Shown here: piece by piece, positions 46,842-54,872 of the stretch
How the letters are laid out: each line of letters opens with the position of its first letter
How positions within the stretch are numbered: position 1 is the first letter of the stretch
NCBI GenBank assembly: GCA_009781395.1
Contig: WQYG01000003.1
Coordinates: 1 to 57,563, forward strand
DNA length: 57,563 bases
Source of the DNA: Candidatus Bathycorpusculum sp.
GTDB lineage: Archaea > Thermoproteota > Bathyarchaeia > Bathyarchaeales > Bathycorpusculaceae
Direction of reading: 5' to 3'
Notes under the pieces: model-generated
What the model saw: the letters and a program-made list of their open reading frames with translations, nothing else
What the model was told of the DNA's origin: nothing
Databases searched by the model: none
Made by a program: the position numbers and the translations under genes

Positions 46842-47314
46842 AAATCCAAATACATATAGTCCAGAGATTTCCGCAGAGAGATCCAGTGTTTTTACCCCCT
46901 CATTTTTTGAATATTATCACTTGATCATATATAATTGTGTTAAATTAACCTAACAAATAGTATGACTCTTGGTTAACAGTTTGAGTTAAAACTGTACGGA
47001 ACTAATTTTTCACCCAGCAAAGGTATAAAAATGGATAAACTAAAACACAAACGTCCCAAAATTTTCCCGTAAATAGAGCGTAAATAACGCAACACTTTTT
47101 GTTTAACCAGTCGAGCGAGTTATAGAGGTATAGCGTGGTAAAAAAAATTGTTCAAAAAAAACTAAAGCTACAGCAGACATATAATGAATAAGGGGATTGT
47201 TTTTGTAGTTAGCATGTTGCACTTTAATGACTGTTGAAGATTATTGTGTAAATATGCATATATGTAAGTTTAATTACTACAAATACCACATAGGGTTCAG
47301 GCTGTGTGCTTAGT
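46842..47314. other. Divergent intergenic region
   Basis: About 470 bases between the leftward membrane protein gene and the rightward antiporter fusion. The plus strand carries GCATATATGT at 47256-47265, a TATA box that would start transcription near 47287. No gene or repeat recognised. Confidence 0.45.
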
Positions 47315-49426
47315 ATGAGCAATGAAAAGAATAATTTCAAATGCCATTTAGATAAATTTTACCGTAAGAGCACAATTTTTTCTCTTGTTTCATTAATATT
47401 CATAATACTGCTGTTTGCTTCCCCATTTGTCTCTGCAGTAAATGATGCTAATTTTGATAATGATGACTCACCGCTAGATGGCTTGTCTGGACAAAGCGGT
47501 ATTACGGTGTTTAGTAGAGGAAATTTTTCATTAGAGCCCACGGTGTTTGTTAGAGATGAAACAACACTTAGAGCTGCAATTAATAATGCAGAAGGATCCA
47601 CGGTTATTGCTCTTACAGCAGACATTTCACTTACAGGCTCAGCACTAAACATTCCAGTAAATAAAGACATCACATTATTAAGTGGTGATAGGGAGAACGG
47701 TTTTTGGAAACTTGTCGGTGCAAAGGGTCACAGCACCATTGTTGTTAACAGGGGTTCGCTGATACTTGCAGGCATTATTGTAACTCACAATAGAGGTGAC
47801 ATTGGCAGTGGAGTGATTGTTAACACTGGCGGTACACTTATCATGGTTGATGGTGAAATTTCTGGCAACAGAGCCGACAATGGTGGAGGAGTATACAACA
47901 GTGGCACATTTAATATGTCGGATAATGCCGCCATTTTTGGCAATTTTGCATCTAAAAATGGCGGAGGAGTATACAACACAGGTATTTTTAACATGGAAAA
48001 TGGAGTTATTGGTGGTTCATCCCCTGCACATACCAATACTGCAACCGACAATGGTGGAGGAGTATACAACACCAATGGCAGCATCTTTGCAATGTCGGGC
48101 AGTAGTGTGATTTCAGGCAACATCGCCAAACATGGCGATGATGTGGTTAATGAAGGCACAATATCGGGAGATTCAGTCTCATCGATCATTATTTTTGGTG
48201 TAGTTGCAGGAATTATTGTTGTAGGTTTTGCAGGAGAATATTTGATAAAGAAGGTAGGCATCCCAATTTTTATTTTCCTTATACTTGCAGGCATCATGCT
48301 AGGACCCGTTTTGAACATATTTCCTCGTGAAGGTTTACTTTCCACATTAGGGCTTTTTGCAACCTTAACTTTGTTAATGGTTCTATTCCATGCAGGATTG
48401 GGATTAAGAACTCAATCAGTTCTAGCAATTGGCGGTCGCGTGTTTATTCAAACAATAATCTATACAGTGGTCAGCATTGTTTTAATTGGATCTCTGGGCT
48501 ACTTTGTTTTAAAATGGGACTTTATACAATCATTTATTTTTGCAGGAATCATAGGTGGAGAAATTACAGCTGCAGTAATTGTACCGCTAAGTTGTTCAAT
48601 GAAACTTAAGGAGAAAACAATAGCGTTCCTAACAATGGAGTCAGCAATAAGTTCAGTTTTCTCGGTTGTTATTTTTGCAACGCTGGTTAATATTTACATG
48701 ACAGGAGAAAGCAACATAGTGGATGCTATTTCAGGCATATCAATGCAGTTTTCTGCGGGCATAGTTGTAGGTTTTGGTTTAAGCTTAGCATGGGTTTATG
48801 TACTACATCGACTCCAGAAACACAAATTCACTCACGTCTTAACAATAGGCTTTGTTTTAGCAACTTATAGCTTAACCACGTATCTTGGAGGTAACGGAAT
48901 TCTAGCTGTTTTGGTTTTTGGTATAATTTTTGGAAACTATCACATAGTTAACAAAATTCTAAAAACAAAAATAAACATAGATGGACTACAACAACAACTT
49001 AGCGTGTTCTATGAAGAGATAGCCTTCCTTCTAGAAACATTATTCTTTGTCTCCTTAGGATTAATCTTTGTAATAGACACATCATTTCTACTAGCAGGCA
49101 TAATGTTTACAGCAGTACTGCTAATAACCCGATTTGGAGCAGTAAACATTTCAACCGCAAAAAGCAGTTTATCCCAAGATAAAAAAATCATCACCCTCAT
49201 GTGTGCATTAGGACTAACACCTGCCACACTTGCCATCCTCACAGTTACATATGGAATACCTCTAGCAGACACCTTTGTAAACGTTATAACATACGTGATT
49301 GTCTTCACAAACATAGTTACAGCAGGCTTTTCAATCTATTATTTACGAAAAAAGAAACAAGCCAAAAAAGAACGCAGTGAACAAAGAGAAATAGCAAAAG
49401 AGAACGACGTAATCGTACAGGAATAA
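47315..49426 (+). CDS. Fusion of an adhesin-like repeat domain to a cation/proton antiporter
   Basis: One continuous frame of 703 residues. A signal/anchor helix (~20-42) precedes an extracellular part (~60-280) with TLRAAINNAEGSTVIALTAD and beta-helix repeats of the type NGGGVYN.G.F.MS. From ~290 onward there are about 12 transmembrane segments of the CPA (NhaP/Kef-type) exchanger family, with FLILAGIMLGPVLNIFP, LFATLTLLMVLFHAGLGL, GIIGGEITAAVIVPL and GLTPATLAILTVTYGIPLAD. The tail is highly charged. The exchanger presumably swaps Na+ or K+ for H+. The repeat half is paralogous to the protein at 26469-27326. ATG 47315 is preferred over GTG 47306. Confidence 0.87.
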   Translation: MSNEKNNFKCHLDKFYRKSTIFSLVSLIFIILLFASPFVSAVNDANFDNDDSPLDGLSGQSGITVFSRGNFSLEPTVFVRDETTLRAAINNAEGSTVIALTADISLTGSALNIPVNKDITLLSGDRENGFWKLVGAKGHSTIVVNRGSLILAGIIVTHNRGDIGSGVIVNTGGTLIMVDGEISGNRADNGGGVYNSGTFNMSDNAAIFGNFASKNGGGVYNTGIFNMENGVIGGSSPAHTNTATDNGGGVYNTNGSIFAMSGSSVISGNIAKHGDDVVNEGTISGDSVSSIIIFGVVAGIIVVGFAGEYLIKKVGIPIFIFLILAGIMLGPVLNIFPREGLLSTLGLFATLTLLMVLFHAGLGLRTQSVLAIGGRVFIQTIIYTVVSIVLIGSLGYFVLKWDFIQSFIFAGIIGGEITAAVIVPLSCSMKLKEKTIAFLTMESAISSVFSVVIFATLVNIYMTGESNIVDAISGISMQFSAGIVVGFGLSLAWVYVLHRLQKHKFTHVLTIGFVLATYSLTTYLGGNGILAVLVFGIIFGNYHIVNKILKTKINIDGLQQQLSVFYEEIAFLLETLFFVSLGLIFVIDTSFLLAGIMFTAVLLITRFGAVNISTAKSSLSQDKKIITLMCALGLTPATLAILTVTYGIPLADTFVNVITYVIVFTNIVTAGFSIYYLRKKKQAKKERSEQREIAKENDVIVQE

Positions 49427-49835
49427 TTAGAGTGACGAGTTGCTGAGATTTGAACCCCACACACAGACGGTCTATAAACTAGTTTTTATCAACTACAATA
49501 CACTATACACAAATCACATTATTTTTTCAACGCTACATTGTGGTTAAATTAGTTGAACCCTGAGTTTTTAGACAGCCTCCCCCCCCAAAGACATCTACTA
49601 CCTCTGCAGACGCCTTTAGAGATAAAAAAAAACCATGCATCCATAACCAACATACAAATTCTAAAAAGTGTACTATAGCTTTTTGCAGTAGTTCACAATT
49701 GTATACATTCATAAAAATTTAAGACCACAAACTCAACACAAAAACCAACAAACCAAACTCACCCCACAGCCTTGCATTCGAATTATGGACACATGGAAAA
49801 AGAAGCGATCCTACGGGTATTGTTGAAGACATCTT
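49427..49835. other. Non-coding stretch with a possible decayed tRNA 3' end
   Basis: At 49433-49458 the sequence TGACGAGTTGCTGAGATTTG plus ACCC resembles the complement of a tRNA acceptor/T-arm. It differs from the tRNA-Arg att sequence there mainly by G-to-A and C-to-T changes and one deleted base; the similarity stops after the T-arm. The remainder is AT-rich with a run of eight C at ~49580-49588. No gene recognised. Confidence 0.35.
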
Positions 49836-50135
49836 AAGCTGTTGTGACAAGTGTCCGATAATTTAGAGCTACAACCGTCGCACATCGTTGCAGAAAACAT
49901 AAAGTTTGTGTTTGACAAAATGGTTGAGCTTGAAATCTCTGAAAGCGTTGCTGATTTTATCGAGGGTCATGTGCCTAAACGTATTGGCGCGAAACATTAT
50001 ATGGTGCTTCGGCGTCAAGCGGATAAGTTTTATGGCAAATATGCGGAATACCTTAAAAAGTTACGTGTTAAGGTGCCAAAAAATGTGCCAGACAAAAAAG
50101 CAAGTCAGCCCGATACCGTTCAAAATCAATTTTGA
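49836..50135 (+). pseudogene. Integrase C-terminal remnant
   Basis: DNA and protein closely match the last ~95 residues of the integrase at 51029-51883 (FDKMVELE.SESVADFIEG, GAKHYMVLRRQADKFYGKYA). Relative to that copy, short deletions remove the segment holding KAIAPKYLRK, including a catalytic-box Arg, so the remnant cannot be active. The C-terminal tail differs (DKKASQPDTVQNQF). The similarity begins abruptly near 49836, with no upstream integrase sequence. Confidence 0.85.
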
Positions 50136-50220
50136 CCTTTCATGAGTTTACATGGTGATGATATATACGTACAACAATGTGTACGCGTGAACAGCGTTTA
50201 ATCTGCTTTAATATATTTCC

Positions 50221-50679
50221 CTAATTAATTGTGAACTCGGCTGAAATTGGATAGTAATCGCCATTAGTCTGGTCTGGATATAAATAAGCAAAATTTTTCA
50301 CGACACGATAATTCCCAGGGCTTAACTCACCAAGCCACCATTCCCAATGTATTTCCTCTTCTGTTATGCTACTTCTTTGTAATATGCGCATTTCCATTGT
50401 CCAACCATAATTTCCACCAAGGTCGGGCACTGGTTCCCAGTTGTTGTTAATCTTTTTTTCTACTTGATAAGGTGAGCCATAAGCGTAGTTATTTGGTACC
50501 ACGTTTTTTATTATTAAGGTAAGTCCCGTATTTGTAAGGGTGTTTTCTTTTATTTCCAAAACTATGCCATCTAAAGGGTTTTCTACAACTTTATTGTCAT
50601 CTAAGACTGTTATACACACTACGCAGGTTGTGATCGTTATGCAAACCATAAGTAATACTGTTAATACTTTTGTATTCAT
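50221..50679 (-). CDS. Secreted or anchored Ig-like (Big_14-type) protein
   Basis: A 152-residue product with an N-terminal hydrophobic helix (VLTVLLMVCITITTCVVCITVL) acting as signal or anchor. A single domain follows with the pattern NTLTNTGLTLIIKN, YAYGSPYQVEKKINNNWEPVP and LSPGNYRVVKNF. This pattern matches a bacterial Ig-like domain family found in small secreted proteins. Its place between two integrase sequences suggests it came with a mobile element. The ATG at 50679 is preferred over a GTG three codons upstream. Function unknown. Confidence 0.7.
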   Translation of the reverse strand: MNTKVLTVLLMVCITITTCVVCITVLDDNKVVENPLDGIVLEIKENTLTNTGLTLIIKNVVPNNYAYGSPYQVEKKINNNWEPVPDLGGNYGWTMEMRILQRSSITEEEIHWEWWLGELSPGNYRVVKNFAYLYPDQTNGDYYPISAEFTIN

Positions 50680-50938
50680 ATTTACCACGCTTCGACAACA
50701 TAGGCGTTATTTCTTGGCACCATTTTTATTACTCTCTAAAAATAAGATATTAAACAGGCATTTATTTCTATGTTTTAGCACAACTATTGGTCGATTAGCA
50801 AAGGAGAGTCGCGTTTAACACCATTACACCAGATTGTATGGTAAACAGAGCATAAAGCAGGCATAAAGGGAGTGCCGTAAATTAAAGTTGACATTACCTC
50901 AACGTAAGCATGTTGTTACTCCATGAGATTTCTAAAAA

Positions 50939-51883
50939 ATGTACACTTTATTTATCGACGAACCCCTAAATGTAAAAATGTTGGCGGGCCCGCTGGGATT
51001 TGAACCCAGGGCCTCCAGCTCCGCAGGCGCAGTTTACACTCCAAACGTAGAAATAAGCCTAAATTGGGCAGATTTGCGATGGGGCTTCAGGCAGTATCTA
51101 GACTCACAAAACTATAGCACCGCCTACATTACAGACATATTACGCTATCTCGACAAACATTTTAAGATAATAAATCATCCGCAAGACATCATAGGCATAT
51201 TTAGCCAAGTTAAAAAAGGCAGACGTAGTCTTTGGCTTGGCTTTCGCGTACTTTTTAATTATTTAGCCGCTCTAGGATACGACGACTTGATAATTAGCAT
51301 ACTTAGAAAATCGTTACCAAAAGCCAACTGTTTTGGTGTAGACCTAAAAGTCCCAGAAGAGCCAGAAATCATACGCTCGCTAAATGGAATCAAAAATGCT
51401 ACACCAAAATATTTAGCACTGTATAACCTTCTTACTGATTCAGGCTTACGCCTAGTTGAAGCCATTAAAGTGATAACCGAATTTAACCCCGACAAAGTGG
51501 AGCATATTAACGGGTTTTGTCGTGTTGAAGTAGGCGCGTTTAGAGGTAATAAGCAAGCTTTCTATGGATACTTTACAGAATACACTTTTGAACTGTTGTG
51601 TCAAGTGTCGGATAATACGTTTAGAGCTGCAACCGCCGCACATCGCTGCAGAAAACATAAAGCGATAGCACCTAAATATCTTCGTAAGTTTGCGTTTGAT
51701 AAGATGGTTGAACTTGAAGTGCCTGAAAGCGTGGCTGACTTTATTGAGGGTCGCGTACCTAAACGTATTGGCGCGAAACATTATATGGTGCTTCGGCGTC
51801 AAGCGGACAAGTTTTATGGTAAATATGCGGAATACCTTAAAACGTTACGTGTTAAGGTGCCAAAAAATGTGCCAGATAATTGA
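50939..51883 (+). CDS. SSV-type integrase, C-terminal part (IntC), partitioned by integration
   Basis: The element-derived part is 51029-51883 (284 residues); residues 1-15 of the open frame come from the left flank and 16-30 from the att site. It begins with a SAM-like DNA-binding region (WGFRQYLDSQNYSTAYITDIL) and continues into the tyrosine recombinase catalytic domain. Visible are the first Arg in LTDSGLRLVEA, a Lys in FRGNKQAFYG, the second-box Arg in APKYLRKF, and the closing GAKHYMVLRRQADKFYGKYA with the likely Tyr nucleophile. In the integrated state it has lost its own start. Joined to 54873-55142 it forms the full enzyme. Confidence 0.9.
   Translation: MYTLFIDEPLNVKMLAGPLGFEPRASSSAGAVYTPNVEISLNWADLRWGFRQYLDSQNYSTAYITDILRYLDKHFKIINHPQDIIGIFSQVKKGRRSLWLGFRVLFNYLAALGYDDLIISILRKSLPKANCFGVDLKVPEEPEIIRSLNGIKNATPKYLALYNLLTDSGLRLVEAIKVITEFNPDKVEHINGFCRVEVGAFRGNKQAFYGYFTEYTFELLCQVSDNTFRAATAAHRCRKHKAIAPKYLRKFAFDKMVELEVPESVADFIEGRVPKRIGAKHYMVLRRQADKFYGKYAEYLKTLRVKVPKNVPDN
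50982..51028. other. attL: 47-bp copy of the tRNA-Arg 3' half
   Basis: Identical to 55096-55142, covering the complement of CCA, acceptor 3' strand, T-arm, variable loop and most of the anticodon arm. The identity ends at 51028, where the next base differs (G here, T in the tRNA gene). Confidence 0.92.
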
Positions 51884-52053
51884 GTGGGGCTACCTGAACG
51901 TTATAAAAGTCCGTTTTAACCATCACATGTTCACAAGGTAAAAAGCGTATACGTGCTAACGTACATACGTGCCAATGCGCGACGGATTCACGGTTCAAGA
52001 TGCGCTGTTCCGTCAGCCCCGAAGCACCTTACACTCTACATTAACGTTGCTTG

Positions 52054-52944
52054 TCACTTCACAATTTTTATCGGCGCCAACTTGTCTATTTCTTGTTGCA
52101 CTACACTTAAAGCCTCATAGAATTGTCTGCCTGAGATAGAGTTCATAAAATCTTCAAGCGGGGCACTCAAAAATGGGTCATCCGTTGGTATGTCATAACC
52201 GCGTCTGCCTATGTACTTACCAACCTCTTCATAAGACATAGCTCCACATAGCATAACATATTCGCCACCTATATGCCACAATGCTACGACATAGTCAGGC
52301 TTGTTATTTTTGAACTGCGCTTTATTGACGTTCACTCTATAACCAATAAATTCTCCTGTTCGCTTGTCGCAATATTCTGTAACACTTTTCACTTCAACCG
52401 TGCCAAAGTTGGGTATGTCAAAATCTCTCGCTTGAACAAACGGAGCTGTTTTTGTTGTTCTCCAATCGCGTAGTGGTTCAGGGTAGTTATGAGGTAATGC
52501 CATGTTCTGCAAAATTAAATCAAACGTTTTCTCAGCTATTAAGCCATCTCTAACTTGTTTCAGCTTAGCAATCCGTTTTTTAGAACCAAGTGTCTTAAGC
52601 TCTGCATCGTCTCTCTCGTAGCGTGTCATGAAAATTTCGACAGAAAGTTCTATTGCCATGACTTGTGGTGATATAAAGCCGTACTTTTCAAGTATGTTTG
52701 TGTGTTGTGGGTAATTGTGTTCAAGTGTTTTGCTTTCAGTTTTGTCAGGGTTTAATGTGAAGAAAATTTGGTTTGCATCGTATTGAACAGACTTTTTCTT
52801 CGAAGCTAAGTGTTTTTTAACCTCAGTAATGTCGGCTGGTGTAGCAAGTTCTAGTCCTCTAAGTATACATGGACTTGCACTAAGTGACCGCATTGATATG
52901 CTATATGGGCATTTTCTTAAAAAGGGTTTATTCATGTTTATCAT
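52054..52944 (-). CDS. PD-(D/E)XK-like protein of the integrated element
   Basis: A 296-residue protein of unknown family. Residues ~170-190 read ARDFDIPNFGTVEVKSVTEY, an Asp followed after a strand by E-V-K, which is the PD-(D/E)XK nuclease core. Helical charged segments (RYERDDAELKTLGSKKRIAK) precede it, with ADYVVAL-like strands after it (KPDYVVALWHIGGEYVMLCG). A restriction-like or Holliday-junction/repair nuclease, or an element defence/replication function, is plausible but unproven. ATGs at 52944, 52935 and 52893 compete; the TATA spacing favours 52944. Confidence 0.65.
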   Translation of the reverse strand: MINMNKPFLRKCPYSISMRSLSASPCILRGLELATPADITEVKKHLASKKKSVQYDANQIFFTLNPDKTESKTLEHNYPQHTNILEKYGFISPQVMAIELSVEIFMTRYERDDAELKTLGSKKRIAKLKQVRDGLIAEKTFDLILQNMALPHNYPEPLRDWRTTKTAPFVQARDFDIPNFGTVEVKSVTEYCDKRTGEFIGYRVNVNKAQFKNNKPDYVVALWHIGGEYVMLCGAMSYEEVGKYIGRRGYDIPTDDPFLSAPLEDFMNSISGRQFYEALSVVQQEIDKLAPIKIVK

Positions 52945-52969
52945 CTCTGTTTCTTAAAAATTGTTTTTA

Positions 52970-52977
52970 TTTTTATA
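52970..52977 (-). promoter_or_regulatory. TATA box of the PD-(D/E)XK-like gene
   Basis: TATAAAAA on the minus strand lies about 30 bases from the ATG at 52944, giving an almost leaderless transcript. Confidence 0.45.
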
Positions 52978-53892
52978 TTGTATTTAATATGGTTATCTTC
53001 ATAAAATTTTATATTTCTAATCATATGTATCAAACTGTATTTTTATATTAAAATAGTGAACGTAAAGTTCTCGTACACTCACGCACTAAACCAAGCTAAG
53101 CAAATACTGCAACACCAGAAAAACTGTAGTCAAACGTTACATGTCATCAAACAAACGCGCTATCACACATCAACTGGTCACTGCTTCAACACAATATCAT
53201 CCAAAACCGTTCAATAAACGCAAACAGCCCAAACAATATTTGTCAGAAAAAACTTTACTACACCGCTCAACCGTCTCAAGTTGAAGAGATTTACGATGAA
53301 CTTTACATCCAACAGCAAACATATCAAACCTATTATATAGACTTATCTCATCTAATAGATTTACGAAAAACATTACTTTCAACTATAGAAAGCGCCAGTC
53401 GGTGATGTAAACTTGTCTCATCCATTGGATTTGCGATAGACTTTACGTTCAACCGTAAACATATCAACGGATAATATAGGGTTATCTTTTCACTGTGAAA
53501 CATGAACATGCGAACGTTACGTTCGAATCCGCCTATACATTAAACGCGACAGGTCGCGCGGTCACTGCGTACGTTGTATCCACACTTTACGTTGTGTTTG
53601 ATATGTGTGAGCTTATTAAGGTTTAAGGTATGAATTTTTCCAGCCGTACTAACGTCGCGTATTAAAAGCTTTGTTGATTGCTCAACCGCCTTTGACAGTT
53701 CCAAACTGTCGTCGCGTCCACAATATGATTCAGCCGCCCAAAACTTTTTAGCAACTTATCCGTTGACGCCCTGCAGAATTTAAAGCCGCGCACGCGCACA
53801 TAAACCTAACACCTGCGAAACATGGTTCGACGTGCAAGAAAAACTTTATAACAGTAAAGTGTATTAACAGTTAATATATAGAAGCGGTCAAA
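52978..53892. other. Non-coding region of the element, candidate replication/control region
   Basis: About 900 bases without a believable gene. It contains the 70-bp repeats (53288-53497), a near-palindrome CGAACGTTACGTTCG (53511-53525), and many ACGT/GTTCG motifs. A CTTTATAAC element near 53844-53852 could promote the next rightward gene. In a 4-kb element without a recognised Rep gene this is the likeliest place for an origin. That is inference. Confidence 0.45.
53288..53497. repeat. Three degenerate direct repeats with an exact 70-bp period
   Basis: Units begin at 53288, 53358 and 53428 with GATTTACGATGAACTTTAC, GATTTACGAAAAACATTAC and GATTTGCGATAGACTTTAC. Units 1 and 3 stay alike for ~58 bases (CAACxGxAAACATATCAA, then TATATAG and TTATCT). 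Units 1 and 2 also share CTTATCTCATC/CTTGTCTCATC at their ends. 70 is not a multiple of three, so they are not protein repeats. Spacers are not unique, so this is not CRISPR. Confidence 0.8.
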
Positions 53893-54297
53893 GTGCAAAA
53901 TAAAGCCATTATACTTGTAACCGTTGCAGTTTTAGCGCTCGGCGCGGGCATATTCATAGTGCAAACAGGAATTCAAAACTTCACAACACCAGAACAACCG
54001 CAATACACGCCTGAAACAACAAACCCGCCATACGCACCGACCGCACCGCCATTTGAAGCTCCGATTACATACACGTATGAATATAAAATAGGAAAATTAG
54101 ATTACGTTTCAACATTATGGGCAAAAATAGGCGACGAAAATATAAGGCTTTATGTTGACAATTATAATTTATATAAAGACTGCAATCAATTAGACGGGAA
54201 AAATGTTGTATTAACAATAACACACGCAAGTCAAGTACAACCAGACGGAATAATTCGCACATGGATATCAAGCGTTACACTCACACCAGCATCATAA
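53893..54297 (+). CDS. Small membrane-anchored protein of the element
   Basis: Not recognised. The 134-residue product has one N-terminal transmembrane helix (IILVTVAVLALGAGIFIVQ), a Pro/Thr-rich linker (~32-57) and a compact beta-rich C-terminal domain. That domain has YEYKIGKLDYVSTLWAKIGD and KNVVLTITHASQVQPDG segments, possibly OB-like. The start is GTG. Topology suggests an exposed domain on the cell surface or virion/vesicle. The stop codon is the first base of the downstream inverted repeat. Confidence 0.6.
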   Translation: MQNKAIILVTVAVLALGAGIFIVQTGIQNFTTPEQPQYTPETTNPPYAPTAPPFEAPITYTYEYKIGKLDYVSTLWAKIGDENIRLYVDNYNLYKDCNQLDGKNVVLTITHASQVQPDGIIRTWISSVTLTPAS

Positions 54298-54488
54298 ATC
54301 TAATAGAAAAGTGAACATATATGTTCACTCAGTAAAGAGTACCCACCATTTTTTAACACACACAAAACACGCAGAACCGATAAGTTTATATAGGAGAAGT
54401 TGTCAAGGTTTTATATAGGATATATAAGTTCATAATTACACGGTAGTCTTTACACAGTGAACATATATGTTCACTTTTCTATTAGATT
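54297..54488. repeat. 33-bp perfect inverted repeat containing an 18-bp palindrome
   Basis: 54297-54329 is the exact reverse complement of 54456-54488. Each arm holds the palindrome GTGAACATATATGTTCAC (54311-54328, 54457-54474). Similarity continues inward with mismatches (GTAAAGAGTACC versus GTAAAGACTACC). The 126-bp centre has TTTATATAGGA twice, 25 bp apart (54385-54395, 54410-54420), which look like promoter elements. It could be paired operators around a promoter, a hairpin RNA, an origin, or a miniature transposable element. Confidence 0.85.
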
Positions 54489-54872
54489 AGTTAAGTTTTT
54501 AGTTAAACACACGACCTAGATGTTCACGGAGCCACCCATAAAAACTTCTACCGACTGCACACATTCAAAAAATGTATACGGGTACCCAACACCACCTTTA
54601 AGACAACACCCAACACCTTCTAAGCGTCAGGATAGTCATAACTTTACAATGCTGCTTAACGGTGCCAAATTTTGCTCAGACATTCGAATGGACCAACCAC
54701 GTGATAAGTAAAAACGGATTTAACCATCCGTCTGCACAATTACACAATTTTGCGACCGTGCGAACACATGACCTAAACGTTCACATAGATGCACCGTTCA
54801 CTTTTACCAAACTTTGAACCGTGATAGGAGCGGTTAAGTATGTGCGTACATCTTATTTTTTGGTGAAATGTC
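54489..54872. other. Non-coding region with GTTCAC motifs
   Basis: About 380 bases. Two related 20-base motifs occur: CACACGACCTAGATGTTCAC (54508-54527) and CACATGACCTAAACGTTCAC (54765-54784). Another GTTCAC lies at 54796-54801. They share the half-site of the palindromes upstream, which suggests one binding protein. The 63-codon frame at 54520-54711 is not convincing. The integrase N-terminal part starts downstream. Confidence 0.45.

Larger units (their letters stand above)
49433..50981. mobile_element. Probable remnant of an older, related integrated element
   Basis: The stretch between a possible decayed att copy (49433-49458) and the left att of the present element contains a truncated integrase C-terminus and one accessory-type gene. 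The bases just left of the att copy at 50982 (TAAATG.AAAAAT) resemble those left of the att copy at 55096, as expected if the end of an older integrase N-terminus lies there. Tandem integration at one tRNA followed by decay explains this. Boundaries are inferred. Confidence 0.45.

Noticed and set aside
47785-48345. 186-codon leftward Pro/Thr-rich frame
   Set aside because: Antisense shadow of the repeat part of the antiporter fusion; low-complexity.
49580-49588. Run of C residues as a regulatory tract
   Set aside because: No neighbouring reading frame or repeat gives it a context; a homopolymer in a decayed region is sufficient explanation.
50982-51028. AGPLGFEPRASSSAG as a protein domain
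   Set aside because: It is the antisense translation of a tRNA T-arm and anticodon arm, seen wherever an integrase frame crosses a tRNA att site; it marks att, not a fold.
53288-53497. CRISPR array
   Set aside because: The units are adjacent degenerate 70-bp repeats without unique spacers of constant length, and no cas genes are present.
54520-54711. 63-codon rightward open frame
   Set aside because: Pro/Thr/Lys-rich with no pattern; it lies over repeated GTTCAC motifs that are better read as binding sites.
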